Part shown: positions 22,336 through 33,012 of the stretch, in pieces | Numbering within the stretch: position 1 is the first letter of the stretch | Layout: each line of letters starts with the position of its first letter | NCBI GenBank assembly: GCA_036245525.1 | Contig: BTPG01000004.1 | Span: forward strand, 46,277,982 to 46,341,981 | DNA from: Semisulcospira habei | Taxonomy: Eukaryota > Mollusca > Gastropoda > Semisulcospiridae | DNA length: 64,000 nucleotides | Reading direction: 5' to 3' | Translations under genes and position numbers: made by a program | Notes under the pieces: generated by a model | What the model was told of the DNA's origin: nothing | Database searches by the model: none | Seen by the model: only the letters and a program-made list of their open reading frames with translations

Positions 22336-22603
22336 TGCGTTTCTTCCTTTGTTGTTTATTTCTTATGATCGATAGCGCTTCTGTCTTCGATGGTTAAAGA
22401 CGAACACCCACTAATTTAAACAGTTAATGTTTTGTGCTCGTCCTTTTAAAGCGTGTTCCCTTCCTTGTCGGTTGTTTCTTTAAGATCGAGTTATACTTCT
22501 TTGATGGTAAGGACGAGCACACACTAGTTTACTGTTTTGTGCTCGTCCTTTTAAGCGCGTTCCTTTCTTTGTGGGTCACTTCTTAGGATCGATAATGCTA
22601 GGC
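22336..22603. repeat. Degenerate ~108-bp tandem repeat, 2.4 units
   Basis: GCGTTTCTTCCTTTGTTG, GCGTGTTCCCTTCCTTGTCG and GCGCGTTCCTTTCTTTGTGG mark successive units; each contains GATCGA and TTTTGTGCTCGTCCTTTTAA-like text. Confidence 0.8.
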
Positions 22604-22904
22604 TGGGGTAATGCTGGGCGCCGCTTCCCTTTCCCTGCCGCTCGGCGGGAGGCAGAAGCTTGCGCAATTTGCCGTCACATCTCATTCCCCTGACGTCGCT
22701 TTCACTTAGCCTGTCCTGCCTGATCTTCACCAGACTGTTTGGCGCGGCATTTCAATCCCAACACCGTCTGCGCCCGATTGTTGTCTTGTGGAGTGGTGAA
22801 TACCTTTCGCCGTAGGCGGCAACCCTGGCTTTCCCTCCGCGTTGCCCGACCTCGGCGTGCGACCATTACGTTTACCGCCACATTACATTTTGGTTGAGGC
22901 TTTA

Positions 22905-23058
22905 AACGTCAAACATTTAGGGCTTAACGTTTTTAGTCCAACATGAAGGCGATTTTAAAGACCTGGCGTCGCCCCGAATTTAGACCCAAGCTAGATTCGA
23001 ACCCGCGATCTTTCGGACGAGAGTCGAACGCTCTACCAACTGAGCCACCGAGCTCCCC
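22905..23058 (-). mobile_element. tRNA-derived SINE, tRNA-like head
   Basis: Minus strand begins GGGGAGCTCGGTGGCTCAG. A box TGGCTCAGTTGG and B box GGTTCGAATC are both intact at tRNA spacing, but the acceptor stem does not close as a tRNA. The body continues to AAACGTTAAGCCCTAAATG; the 3' boundary is uncertain. Confidence 0.78.
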
Positions 23059-23120
23059 TACGGCTTTAGTGAAGCTTTACCTTGGCGATTATGGCACGAT
23101 TTGATCTGGATGCCGATCTG

Positions 23121-23329
23121 TCAACACATTCTACCCCAGGACCGAAATCTCCAAATTCTGAACTTGCCCTCTGAAGGACTGCATTACAATTTTGGAGACA
23201 GATCGAGCTTGATAAGTTCACGGGTGGTGCCAGAACAGCTTGGCGCCCATGGGCGCCAAGCTGTTCTGGCACCATCCGTGAACTATCATGCTCGATCCAT
23301 GGCTTGCTGTGGTGGGCTGAATGAGTTAA
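23121..23329. mobile_element. Palindromic MITE, family B
   Basis: TCAACACATTCTACCCC to GGTGGGCTGAATGAGTTAA; apex GGCGCCCATGGGCGCC. Confidence 0.84.
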
Positions 23330-23462
23330 ACTCATAGTTTGTACCTTGGCCAAGTCGGCCGCGTTTCTTGGTTGGCTTGGTCTCTGCATTTTACACGATT
23401 TGAGTGAGAGAAGAAAAAAAATGTTCAACTCAAAGTTTGTACATTGGCCGAGTCGGCAAGAG
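23330..23462. repeat. Short direct duplication
   Basis: CTCATAGTTTGTACCTTGGC near 23333 and CTCAAAGTTTGTACATTGGC near 23429, each followed by GAGTCGGC or AAGTCGGC. Confidence 0.65.
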
Positions 23463-23479
23463 CAGTCTCTTATTATACC

Positions 23480-23579
23480 GACGAGCAAAAGAAATGCGAC
23501 ATTTTCTGGAATCATCCGACATCGGTGTCGCACTTCAGTTTCCGATGATTCCAAAAATGTCGCATTTCTTTTGCTCGTC
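23480..23579. repeat. Long hairpin, single copy in window
   Basis: GACGAGCAAAAGAAATGCGA pairs with TCGCATTTCTTTTGCTCGTC and the arms continue to GGAATCATC/GATGATTCC, a stem of about 37 bp with a loop of about 26 bp. Not part of the A-K families. Confidence 0.85.
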
Positions 23580-23934
23580 AGTGCATAAGTAGGCAATTGT
23601 AAACTCATTACTTTATCTGACGTAATCGGTCCAGCAAAAATTGATTCGTTTCGAACGTAAAACAATAATGTGATAGTCGGCAATTCGTTCGGCCCTCACG
23701 GCCGCGGCAGCACGCAACAATCATAAGCATAGAATAACCCAGCGAAAAAAGAACACGCTTAGAAAAGACAGCTAAAACACACGTGATCAATATTTCGAGT
23801 TTAACCATTTTTTAAAAATGGACATACAAACAAGTACACAATTTGCTACTTTTCTTTTCGTGATCAGACGATGCAACTGAAGGTGAGACGCCTTCAAGTC
23901 ATCACGTCACACCTTTAGCTGCATCTTCACATCA

Positions 23935-24140
23935 CCAAGAGTTAAGTTCCAAGAGTTAAGTTGTTTGTAAGTTGTAAGTTGTTTGTAAGTTGTAAGTTAA
24001 AACCCGAAATATTTATAAATTGTGTTGTAACTATCTTTTCGAAAGCGTGTTTCTTCCTCCCAATTTGAAATCTCGTCACAACACAATTTATAAATATTTT
24101 GCGTTAAAACCCGAAATATTTATAAATTAACTATCTTTTC
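23935..24140. repeat. Nested direct and inverted repeats
   Basis: AAGTTGTTTGTAAGTTGT is repeated at 23960-23998. CCCGAAATATTTATAAATT occurs at about 24003 and 24109. The inverse CAACACAATTTATAAATATT lies between them at about 24078. Confidence 0.75.
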
Positions 24141-24152
24141 GAATTGATGGAG

Positions 24153-24273
24153 TGAGCTAATCTGGCACTACCCTTGAATTATCATTCTCAATCTATCACC
24201 TGCAACTGATACACAGTCATTAAGAAACACTTACAAAATTTGGCAAGTGGGACCGTGGGCTTAAATGGGTTAA
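24153..24273. mobile_element. Family A, right half only
   Basis: GAGCTAATCTGGCACTACCC to GGCTTAAATGGGTTAA; the left half is absent. Confidence 0.7.
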
Positions 24274-24825
24274 GTCACATAAATAAAATTAGTATCAAAA
24301 CAAATTTCAGCCTTTGCCCTTTATTCCTGCACAATATGGAGCTGGTATCTTCAGCCATGCCGCTGTGACGTGACTGAAAAAATGATGTAAACAGCTGTGC
24401 TTGAAAAAATGTGGACTCTCCAAGATAATACATTTTATTTCTACATTTTTAAAAGAGTGGTACCTTGAGACAGTCCTGTCAAAGTTGTGTGAGATGGTAC
24501 TTTTGTATTGTTTGACACTAACTGCAAGTGGATTGTGCAAGTTAACTTTGAAAAAGGGGACTTTGAAGACAGTACTGGTCAGACTGTCAAATTTCAGCCA
24601 GGCAAACAAACTTGGCCTTTTATTTACACACTGATAGGAAAATACGCATATTTTTCTTTTGTTGAGAAATCTTAAAACTTCTGCTCTTTTTCTTGGAACA
24701 GTTGAAAGAGAATTGCGCAGTGACCTTGACCTCCAACAACTATCTGCAATAAGGAAACCCAATTACTTGACAGAGGCTCCGATGCAACAGAAAGTTGATC
24801 GCTTAGATTAGCTGCTCGATAACGT

Positions 24826-25060
24826 TTAACCCTTATCATTCGGAATACACCAGTGTGTGAAATAAGCGTTTGACTGAAATAGTTCGCTAGCAAGGGTAGT
24901 GCCAGAATAGCTTGGCGCCTCTAGGCGCCAAGCTATTCTGGCACCACCCTTGAACTAAAGCCATTGGTCTATGTCCTTATCTGTAAGTACTATAATCATG
25001 TAGGTTGCATATGGCAGTGGACAAATTTGCAGCTTTTAGCCTCAGTATGATATGGATTAA
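24826..25060. mobile_element. TTAA palindromic MITE, family C, opposite orientation
   Basis: TTAACCCTTATCATTCGGAA to CCTCAGTATGATATGGATTAA; apex GGCGCCTCTAGGCGCC; a few extra bases (TTCGCTAGCAAGGG) in the left core arm. Confidence 0.86.
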
Positions 25061-25687
25061 TATAAAAGGCGTGTAGCGACCGTGTGATGTCATCACTGAA
25101 GACGATACTTGTTTGTCCTATAACGGCATCCGCAGCAAACAGTCCAATCAGGAGTGGTTGGCCTCTGATGACAGAAGGCTGGGGGGGGGGGGAGGTACTT
25201 TTGTCAGATTTTCAGAATTCCCGGCAATATCTCCTCTATTTTGTTAAAAACTCCATGTCCTTTGTTCATATTTTATCATTGCAGCACGCAGTCAATGCAA
25301 AATATCCTGTAAGAAATTTTGTTTCCAATTGTGTTGAGCTGCGTCAAGCTGCGACTCTCAGTGGCCAGAACATTCTTTTTTTTTTTTCTCTTGAAAATGC
25401 CAGTGACCACAAATCCAAGGTCACTGTGTCCTATACAGAGGAGTAAATCATATGCGTCCTTCCTCAAGCAACATACAGTCCTTGCTGCGACCAAACTGAA
25501 ACAGAGGCGGGCAGGACGGAGTTCTGCTCCACTCAGGACCTAACAAAATGCACAAGTACGACCCTGAACTTGGAGGGTAGTGCTATTACAAAATGTTAAA
25601 ATATCAAGTAAATTGGGCCAACGGTTTTGGTTTTACGGCACAACTGTCATTGCTTTGGTTATCATGCCTCGTACTCAGTTGTGCAAA
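25061..25687. other. Unique stretch in intron 2
   Basis: Contains an 11-G run near 25180 and a T-run near 25376. A 120-codon plus frame at 25084 has no recognisable family. Confidence 0.4.
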
Positions 25688-25758
25688 ATCCACCATTTGG
25701 CTGTCGGTAGAGCTTTTTGTCGCGATGGTTCCTGCCGGTACCGACAGCCAAGGGTTAG
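25688..25758. mobile_element. Short palindrome, family D
   Basis: ACCATTTGGCTGTCGGTAGA to TACCGACAGCCAAGGGTTA. Confidence 0.7.
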
Positions 25759-25924
25759 CGGACAGAATCAACAAATCAACTGTGAAACCATCCCCGGAAA
25801 ACACTGCGCTTGTTTCAAGACTGGCCGTGGCCTATTCTTTATTTATTCTAAAGCCGTCTTCCTTCTCAGTGTTCATCGCACTTGGTAACCCTCTTGTTGA
25901 CGCGGACACCTGGGTGTAAACATT

Positions 25925-26240
25925 AGACGCTTGCTTGCCAGTGGGCGCAGATTGTGTGTATGAAATCTGTTAACTCATTCGCGGCCAGCCGTATCTGGAT
26001 GCGCGGCATAAGCCGCGCATCCGGATGCGGCATCCCGCGAATGAGTTAATTCAACGCCAAAGATCACCCCCCCCCCCCACCCCCCCACCCCCAGCCGTCA
26101 AAGGAACATGAATACACAGTGACAGAGGTGTCAGCAAGAGGCATAGATCCTCATGAGCCCCTGCAACAGCGGGGGCTCATGAGGATCTATGTCTCTTGCA
26201 GTTGGATCGAGTTCACTTTTCTCAGAAGTGAAGGGGTTAA
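25925..26240. mobile_element. Family E element interrupted by an F element
   Basis: Left arm GTGGGCGCAGATTGTGTG, then GTTAA, F insertion, TTAATTCAACGCCAAAGATC, a poly-C tract, GTCAAAGGAACATGAATACA, hairpin GAGGCATAGATCCTCATGAG and right end AGTGAAGGGGTTAA. Confidence 0.82.
25970..26049. mobile_element. TTAA palindrome, family F, nested in E
   Basis: TTAACTCATTCGCGGCC to GCGAATGAGTTAA, 80 bp; near-perfect palindrome with centre CGCGGCATAAGCCGCG. The duplicated TTAA is the family E internal site. Confidence 0.9.
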
Positions 26241-26439
26241 ACTGTACCGGTGCCTGCCTGCACCATGGGAGGGGGATGGTGGGGGCGGGGGGTTAAAGCC
26301 AGACTAAAATCCCTCATCCGCTATCGCCCTCTCTTTTTTCTAACGCAGAAACTATCTTTTTTTCTTCCAGAGCTGCGGAGCCAAGGTAGAAGACAAAAGC
26401 CCGCCAGGAGACAGGAGACGCAATGTCATTAGCAAGCAG

Positions 26440-26521
26440 CCCAATGCGCAAAAGGCCATCCGTGCCGACGTCGGCCCGCGCACGGCAGCTGACGTCAGCC
26501 CGATAGCCTATGCGGACTGGG
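26440..26521. mobile_element. Palindrome, family I
   Basis: CCCAATGCGCAAAAGGCCAT pairs with AGCCTATGCGGACTGGG. AG lies on both sides, a possible 2-bp duplication. Confidence 0.75.
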
Positions 26522-27236
26522 AGCTCTTCCCCAAAGATGACACATTGACCGCCTGACATTTTTTTCGCCGGCGAGAGGGTCGATCACGAGGCGGCTAACT
26601 TTGTCATTTTGCCGGCAACGGAGTTACGTCCCCGCGCTGACATTTTACAAGGTGGCGACCTGACACCGCCACGCAATGGAGGTCACCGTTAGAGCGAAAG
26701 AAAAAAAAAAAAAGTGCAGAAAACTTCTTAGAGAGCACAAGCAAATGTCTCTGATCCTCGAAGATAAAACAAAGAAACACGTTTAAGAAAGACCAAGGCA
26801 AAACATGGACGAAAAAAAGCTAAGGCTTGTTCTCTAAAAAATAAAAGTCTCGTTCTTTGTTGTTAAGTTGCTTTAAGTTTAACCTTGACAATTTTTGTCT
26901 GGAATGTTATTTTTATAAATCCGCGCGCTTGCATCAAAATATAAGGACATGTTTACCATCTTCTCTGCTGTGACAAGGTGTGCAAGCTTGATGTGTTGAT
27001 GTTGTAACAACGGCATTTAGGCTTTGATGATGCATCCAGCTAATTCGGCGTTACCCTTGGGCTTTTCAAGTACACCCATCTCTCATGAACTGTCCACACT
27101 GTAGTACTATTGTACATTTGGTACATTGTACATTTGGCAAGAGTCATCCACTGTCAGATCGAATTTCTAAACCTCCCTCAACAGCCGAAAATGTTACGCC
27201 GTGACTGCGTAATCTTAAGGAGTCTAGAAGCGTAGC
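26522..27236. other. Unique stretch in intron 2
   Basis: No gene or recurrent element recognised. Confidence 0.45.
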
Positions 27237-27317
27237 TTAACTCATTCGAGACGTGCCGCCTCCGGATACGCGGCTTTAAGCCGCGTATCCGGAGGCGGCA
27301 CGTCTCGAATGAGTTAA
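27237..27317. mobile_element. TTAA perfect palindrome, family F (reference)
   Basis: 81 bp, TTAACTCATTCGAGACGTGC to GCACGTCTCGAATGAGTTAA; arms of about 38 bp are perfectly complementary around CTTTAAG. It lies in globin intron 2, about 0.5 kb from exon 2. Confidence 0.92.
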
Positions 27318-27448
27318 AACATTAGAAAGTTGTGGTCTCATGGCTACAGACGTCGGTCTTCGTTCGGCCCGAAGACCCTTTGCCTCCTGGGAAGGCACAG
27401 TCCTTCCTCTTGTAAACGAACTCGACTGCTGAAAGAGTGTTTGTGGGA

Positions 27449-27600
27449 AATAACCAACCAACCATTCCAACCAAACTCTGACTATACACCAACAAACCAA
27501 TTAACGATCTCCAACCAACCAACCAACTAACCTTTAATCAACCAACCAACCTCCAACCAAACAAGCAAACCCAGCACTGAACAACAAACCAACCAACCCA
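27449..27600. repeat. Degenerate (CCAA)n tract
   Basis: AACCAACCAACC recurs with CTCCAACC interruptions; no G-rich content and no coding signal. Confidence 0.75.
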
Positions 27601-27680
27601 CCAAACTCCAACGAAACCAGTAGCAATACAAATCTACGGTACATAGATTTGTATTGTTACTGGTTTGGTTGGAGTTTGGT
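27601..27680. repeat. Hairpin at the end of the CCAA tract
   Basis: CCAAACTCCAACGAAACCAG pairs with CTGGTTTGGTTGGAGTTTGG, continuing through CAATACAAATCTA/TAGATTTGTATTG. It ends 113 bp from exon 2. Confidence 0.8.
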
Positions 27681-27792
27681 ACCACACCGTTTTTCTCCCC
27701 TCGGTTCGTTCGAGTGAGACAGCCAGTGTGCCCTTGTACATGAACATGGTGCTTCGGCCAGCCAAAGAAACTCAAATGAAAATCCGACATAC

Positions 27793-28021
27793 CCAGTACA
27801 TTTCTGGAGTGAAGCCCTGCACATGGACGTGGTGCTTGGCCGCTCGCCTCATGATGTCCTGCGTGTTGTCCACGTTGTCGATGGCCGTGATGGCGTCGTT
27901 GAAGACCGACATGACCTTGTTGGCGTGCTTTTCCATGGCCTCGCTCACCCGTAGCTCTTCCACGGGGATGTTGCGGAACTCGCGGAACAGGCTCTGGAGG
28001 GACGGTTTGGACCGGAATAAT
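27793..28021 (-). CDS. Globin gene, internal exon (exon 2; CD corner, E and F helices)
   Basis: Encodes a heme-binding globin, a family that binds oxygen or other gaseous ligands in the cytosol. The exon has 229 bp: one base completing a split codon, then 76 codons. Visible landmarks, by residue within the 76: CD1 Phe at F12 (LFREF), distal E7 His at H32 in EKHANKVM, and proximal F8 His at H64 in AAKHHVHVQGF, followed by TPEMYW. The E7-F8 spacing of 32 equals that of neuroglobin and cytoglobin (myoglobin has 29). The acceptor reads TTTTTACTTCCAG, phase 2, directly before LF, matching the conserved intron B12.2. The donor is TGG/GTATGT, phase 0, 13 residues from F8 His inclusive, matching G7.0. 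No stop or frameshift is seen. Neuroglobin/globin-X-like membership is an inference; no signal peptide can be judged because exon 1 is missing. Confidence 0.93.
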
Positions 28022-28305
28022 CTGGAAGTAAAAACAGATGGACCGATTCAGTCACTGACTGGCTTCAAACATAAATGGTGACTTCACTTCATTAAATGGC
28101 CTGGATCGAAATACACTGGAAATAACGAAAATAGTTGCACAAATGTAAGCAGAATAAAGGTCGAATATCGCGAAGAACGTAAAACACTGGCTCAGCAAAT
28201 AAATAAATAAACGATAAACAACAACCAGAAGTGATCACGAGGGACTATCAAGGATCCCAAGTGACAGCACAGTGCTGTCGGATTTACATGAGTAACAGAG
28301 ACATA
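28022..28305. other. Start of globin intron 1 (upstream of exon 2)
   Basis: Carries the exon 2 acceptor polypyrimidine (CTGTTTTTACTTCCAG in minus sense). No other feature seen. Confidence 0.7.
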
Positions 28306-28517
28306 TTAACTTATTCAGCCCCGACACACCACAGCAAAACATGGAGATGCGTGACAGATCAAGGGTGGTGACAGAATAGCTTGGCGCCCATAGACGCCAA
28401 GCTATTTTGGCACAACCCTTGATCTATTACACACTATCTGTTTCCAGAAGTGTAATATAGTCTTCAGAGGGCAACTTCAAAATTTGGGGATTTCGGTCCT
28501 GGTGCAGAATGTGTTAA
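28306..28517. mobile_element. TTAA palindromic MITE, family B
   Basis: TTAACTTATTCAGCCCCGACA to GGTGCAGAATGTGTTAA; core GATCAAGGGTGGTGACAGAA, apex GGCGCCCATAGACGCC. It lies 285 bp upstream of globin exon 2. Confidence 0.84.
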
Positions 28518-28673
28518 ATTAAGAACCGTGGACTATTTGCGTCGTAAAATGATGGTTCGTAACCCACAATCCCTGACCCCAATCCATCACACTCGCTTTC
28601 CCTTCAAACTGCACTGGCAGACACATCACACGGATTCCATTCCATTGATTTTGCTGCGCGAAAAGGGAGATAT

Positions 28674-28707
<34 letters not shown>

Positions 28708-28710
28708 AAC
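28518..28710 (+). mobile_element. Retroposon-like 3' end with (CAA)n tail
   Basis: GCGCGAAAAGGGAGATATTAAA leads into about 10 CAA units; GATATTAAAC resembles the GACGTTAAAC end of the SINEs here. The 5' boundary is not visible. Confidence 0.5.
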
Positions 28711-28724
28711 ACATGAGCAGGATC

Positions 28725-28806
28725 CCAGTACACAAATGCCATTAGACCGCAGTCGGTCCGCGCACACTGCGGCCGACTTCGGCCCGATAGCATTTTGCGT
28801 ACTTGG
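28725..28806. mobile_element. Palindrome, family I (diverged)
   Basis: CCAGTACACAAATGCCATTA to GCATTTTGCGTACTTGG. Confidence 0.65.
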
Positions 28807-28912
28807 ATTGCACAACGGTGACCGATTCTCCACTTTAATCATCGACGGCAAACTTTCTCCATGAACCCATCTTCCACCCCTTTTTCTCCACAAATTTCCC
28901 ACAAAATCGTTC

Positions 28913-28971
28913 CATCTGTAAGAGGCGACATCCTCATGAGCTCTCGCAAGTTGATCTAGACCTTTTGCTGG
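28913..28971. repeat. E-type hairpin remnant
   Basis: GTAAGAGGCGACATCCTCAT and TTGATCTAGACCTTTTGC; inner part deleted. Confidence 0.45.
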
Positions 28972-29191
28972 CCTCATTTACGTCTGTGTCTCTCGTGTGG
29001 AGGGAGTCATCTCTGTGGCTTAACAAAATGAGATAAAATCAGACCACACACAAACTTTCTCTGTTAGGACTGCGTGCCCACGCAGCCCAGAGGAAGGGGT
29101 TAGTTGCAGGAGTGTGCTTAAATCTTGCGCAAGACAGAACGCAAGAAGCTACGCTATATAGTGCAACAGACTGCGTAGACTCCGTGGGACG

Positions 29192-29280
29192 TTAACCCTT
29201 TTCATTCTGATAAATCCATTGCTTGAAATAAATTTGATAGTTCAAGGGTGGTGCCAGAATAGCTTGGCGCCTCGTAGTCT
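29192..29280. mobile_element. Family C', left half only
   Basis: TTAACCCTTTTCATTCTGAT through the left core arm to TTGGCGCCTCGTAG, then unrelated sequence. Confidence 0.65.
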
Positions 29281-29359
29281 TTCAGAGCGTTATTGGTTAA
29301 ACCACTGTTTTTGTCGAAACAAGTGCAGTTTGACCAAATTCTGATTTCCAAAACATATC

Positions 29360-29445
29360 TAGGGGGCGGGTGGTGGTGGTGGTGCGGGGAGCGGCGGGGG
29401 GGTGGGGGGGTGGGGGGGGAGGTGGAAGAGGAAGGGGGTGTAAGT
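29360..29445. repeat. G-rich low-complexity tract
   Basis: GGTGGTGGTGGTGCGGGG and successive G runs. Confidence 0.85.
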
Positions 29446-29789
29446 TGGTTCTAAACTGAGCGACCAAAGATAGGAGCAAACCATACTGTATAGATTTATT
29501 GACCCTCCCTCTTACTGGTCCACTGGTCCTTCACTGCAACCAGCTAACCTTAGCGGCCCGGCCCGCCGCCAGTTGCAGCTTTAACTCCCCTGATGACCAA
29601 CCCCATTAAAAAACACTTATGTAAATTAGTACACATTGAAAAGAAGGAGGTGACGACTGTTGGTCTATACCTCTGTCTGCGGGAAGGAAATCACGATTCA
29701 ATGGCACAATGGAAAATCGATGGGCAAGCAACATACAAGACTCCAAAGACTGACGACCCCTTCTACGAAACACATGTGCAAATGAGACC

Positions 29790-29860
29790 AGCCGGTGGTA
29801 TAGATCCTCATGCAACTGCGGGGGCTCATGAGGATCTACGCCTCTTGCCATTGGAAATGG
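29790..29860. repeat. E-type hairpin, one arm shortened
   Basis: GGTGGTATAGATCCTCATG, then GGGGGCTCATGAGGATCTAC and GCCTCTTGCC; followed by a G-run. Confidence 0.65.
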
Positions 29861-30032
29861 GGGGGGGGGGGGGGGTAGTCGAAGACAACATGCACGCCGT
29901 TTCCTGAATGGTCTTGAGAGGCGATTCAACGACCATGAATGGCGCTCGCAAGCGCTGCTCCCAAAGGTTCATCCTTACGTCGCTGAGCACTCGAGATTAC
30001 GTGCAGTTTCATTCACATATCTAAGACTCAGT

Positions 30033-30100
30033 GGTGTACTGGTCTGTGAATGTGAATCTTATGCTCGAAACCGTAAGGTTCAAACTCACATACCAGCACG
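30033..30100. mobile_element. Palindrome, family J
   Basis: GTGTACTGGTCTGTGAATGT pairs with AACTCACATACCAGCAC. Confidence 0.68.
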
Positions 30101-30432
30101 AACGAAAGCGTCGATCGACCTCCTTTGTGTTTCTGTGTCTACCCTTATACTTATAGTTCTAAGTGCTTTTCCTTTCTAAACAGTAATTAATTGTAAGCGC
30201 TAATTTTTACTACAAACCCGAAAGTTAAATTACACTTTGTATTTTAAGTGCCATAACATTTTTTTTTCATTTTCTTATATTTTTTTTTCTTATAAAACGT
30301 AGGCGCTGATAAATGAGCATGAAGGTGCAGCGTTCCTAGCTCGTCAGGTTTATTTTGCTTATATGACCGGCTGGCGACATATATTCAATATTGTTTTATT
30401 TTTTCACACGCAGCGCAGGCACGTCCTGGACG

Positions 30433-30632
30433 TTAACCCTTTTAGCTCGACGGGTGCATGTCCAAAATTGTGCTACTTACAACGACTATGTACCAGTTGC
30501 AGGGGGTGGACTGACCATGATAATTCACGGGTAGTGCCAGATTAGCGTGGCGCCTAGCTAATCTGGCACTACCTTTGAATTATCATGGTCAATCAATCTC
30601 CTACTACAGGGTGTTGGAGCTGACAGGGTTAA
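30433..30632. mobile_element. TTAA palindromic MITE, family A
   Basis: TTAACCCTTTTAGCTCGACG to GGAGCTGACAGGGTTAA. The apex is shortened to GGCGCCTAGC because half of the GGCGCC repeat is lost. Confidence 0.83.
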
Positions 30633-31220
30633 GCATTGTACAACCAACCATCCAACCAACCAACCATTATTTCCGACCAGGAAGCAAAATGACAAACGCA
30701 GAGAAGTGCGGTTTTCCTTTCTTTATTTTTCCGCGGCTGCCATACCGCCTTGAAGGACCGCTAGTTTCAAGTGCATTTCCGTTCTCAGCTAGCTGTAACA
30801 GGTGATTCGTTATTGAATTAAAAAAGCGGAAGAAACATGCTACTTGTACTGCTCTGTGTACTGTCGATCATGAAGTAAATACATAATATTTGGCACTGGA
30901 AGTGCGAACGAGGAATGCAGTTCCCCTTCCTAAGTTTCCTCAGCTGGCAGTTCGCCTTGAGGGGTTTCTCCTTGTGTCTGGAGCTATCGTTCACCACACC
31001 CTTGAAGAAGGCCGCCCCAGGTTTTCAACGCTGTTACGATTGCTGCGCAGTGGTATGCCAAATACAAGGGCTTCGTTTCTCTCATTCTTACCTCCCCTCC
31101 CGCCCTCCCCACCCCTCCCCCCCCCATCCCCCCCAACCCATTCCTCCCTCCCCCACCAACACTGCCTCTTCTTCCTCTCTACGGTCTGAACGATTGCGTC
31201 ATTGTATGATAAACACACCA
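30633..31220. other. Unique stretch with pyrimidine-rich part
   Basis: GCAGTTCCCCTTCCTAAG and CTTTCTTTATTTTTCC segments; C-rich tract at 31086-31160. No gene recognised. Confidence 0.4.
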
Positions 31221-31426
31221 TTAGGCCCGACGCAGTACAGCAACAGATGGATAGACTACGATAATTTAAGGGTATTGACAGATTAGCTTGGCGCCTAATG
31301 GCGCCAAGCTAATCTGTCACTACCCCTGAATTATCATGATCATCCGCATCTCCTGAAACTGGTAAATAATCGTCAGGTGACACCTCCAAATTTTAGAAAA
31401 TGCGGCCTTGGCATTGAATGGGTTAA
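31221..31426. mobile_element. Palindromic MITE, family A
   Basis: TTAGGCCCGACGCAGTAC to GGCATTGAATGGGTTAA; apex GGCGCCTAATGGCGCC. Shares TTAA 31423-31426 with an F element. Confidence 0.83.
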
Positions 31427-31500
31427 CTCATTCGAGACGAACCGCCTCCGGTACACGGCGTAAGCCGCGTATCCGGAGGCGGCACGTCTGAAATGAGTAA
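31423..31500. mobile_element. TTAA palindrome, family F
   Basis: TTAACTCATTCGAGACGAAC to GGCACGTCTGAAATGAGTAA. Confidence 0.83.
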
Positions 31501-32003
31501 ACGCATTTGCAACACGCCCGGGTTTCGAAACAAAAAACGCCGCTCACACTTTGAAACTGCAATGATCCGAGAACTCTTCCTCGCTTGTGTAAGCTAAAAA
31601 CGAACCATGTTCCACGCATTGGCTCCATCGTGCGGTTTCAAAACGCCACCCACATCACTGGTGTGATGTTGCACCACCTTTGATCTACTTCGTGTGAAGA
31701 ACACGTAATATACATTGCAAGTTGGTTGGTCCATACTGACCAACAGGAGGTGCTAGATCTTCACGAGCCCCTCAAGCACGCGATACCTCACACGGACGAC
31801 ATAAAGATCCCTGCAATCTGCAGTGGTCCACGCGATCCTATGCTTCGTGCTGACAACACGCGGCTAAACACACCCACTCCGTTGAGTATTTAAAAAAAAA
31901 ATAAATCACCAGACTGGAACACATCAATATTCTATTCGCGCAGCAAGTGATGCACTTCCTGTGTGCGCATGGGAGACATTATCCCATTAGTTTTACCATC
32001 AAT

Positions 32004-32270
32004 TTAAACCCTTCACCCTCGGTGGACGCAGATAGTGTTTTTGAAATCTTTTTTTTTCATTTAACGTCCAAGAACCATAACCGTCCAAGGAACATGTATA
32101 TAAAATAGTGTCAGCAAGAGGCATAGATCCTCATGAGCCCCCGCAGTTGCGGGGATTCATGATGATCTACGCCTCTTGTTGACCCCACTATGTATGGATG
32201 TTCCTTGGACGGCTCAATTAAGAAAAATTTCAGAAACACAGTCTGCGAATAGTCAGTCTTTGAAAAGGAT
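32004..32270. mobile_element. Family E, extended palindrome form
   Basis: TTAAACCCTTCACCCTCGG, CCGTCCAAGGAACATGTAT, hairpin GAGGCATAGATCCTCATGAG, and the matching ATGGATGTTCCTTGGACGG. Shows that family E pairs well beyond its central hairpin. Confidence 0.78.
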
Positions 32271-32295
32271 AGTCACCCGCAAGAGGCAGAAATGA

Positions 32296-32610
32296 GTCCG
32301 AAATAGCTCAGGCGGTTAAACGTCGGAGCAGGAGAATGAGCGAAGGGAATCGCCGGGTCGTGGGTTCGAATCCCGTCCCGGCTCCGGTAGCTGGACTCAC
32401 AATCCAGGAGAAAAAACGGATTTGTTCAATAACATGTCGGTTGAAAGGTCCTGGTAAATCAAAGTGGCACAGTTGGAGTGCGCCTGAGTTGATCAGTGTT
32501 CAGGTCGCACTCCATAGGCAATAGATTTCCCTGTCCCCGATAACCCGCCCGTCAGGGCCGTCCATGATCACCTCGGTGCTGTAGACGTTAAACCCGAACT
32601 AACCAACCAA
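32296..32610 (+). mobile_element. tRNA-derived SINE, full length
   Basis: Head GTCCGAAATAGCTCAGGCGG with A box TAGCTCAGGCGG (32303) and B box GGTTCGAATCC (32363). Body contains CCTGGTAAATCAAAG and GGTCGCACTCCATAGGCAA. 3' end CTGTAGACGTTAAACCCGAA, then (CCAA)n. Other copies lie at 52768 (minus) and 50330 (minus, truncated). Confidence 0.88.
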
Positions 32611-32821
32611 GCGGCAGAAGACGAATTCACATAAATCAACTGCGAAATATAGTTATATAAAAAGTCACCGAAGCAGGGCGACCAACGGATTAAATTGTCG
32701 AAATATCTCAAGAACTTAATAGCGCCATGCGTACGTCATGGCGGACATGATGAAAGTATTGCTGAACAAAACCCATTTGCCTGAGACCTAAAACGTAGGA
32801 CAGACAGCCAGAGTGTTATGT

Positions 32822-33012
32822 TTAACCCATTTAGCCCCAACACCCGAGATGAATGGACCATGATAATTCAAGGGTAGTGTCAGATTAGCTTGGCGCCTTC
32901 AGGACGCTACCCTTGAATTATCATGGTCCATCCATCTCCTGCAACGGGTACATATTTGTTAAGTGACACCTCCCAAATTTAGGAAATGTGGCTTTGGAAC
33001 TAAATGGGTTAA
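32822..33012. mobile_element. TTAA palindromic MITE, family A, one core arm deleted
   Basis: TTAACCCATTTAGCCCCAAC to GGAACTAAATGGGTTAA; after GGCGCCTTCAGGACGC the arm resumes at CTACCCTTGAATTATC. Confidence 0.8.

Noticed and set aside
22984..23058. Functional tRNA gene
   Set aside because: A and B boxes are good but the acceptor stem does not pair and the sequence continues as a SINE body. The heads at 32296 and 35443 were rejected for the same reason.
23066..23683. 205-codon minus-strand open frame
   Set aside because: It spans a family B palindrome, the duplicated TTTGTAC segments and a hairpin; no protein family is visible.
24307..24762. 151-codon minus-strand open frame
   Set aside because: No recognisable family, ordinary AT-rich composition, and no supporting splice or start context.
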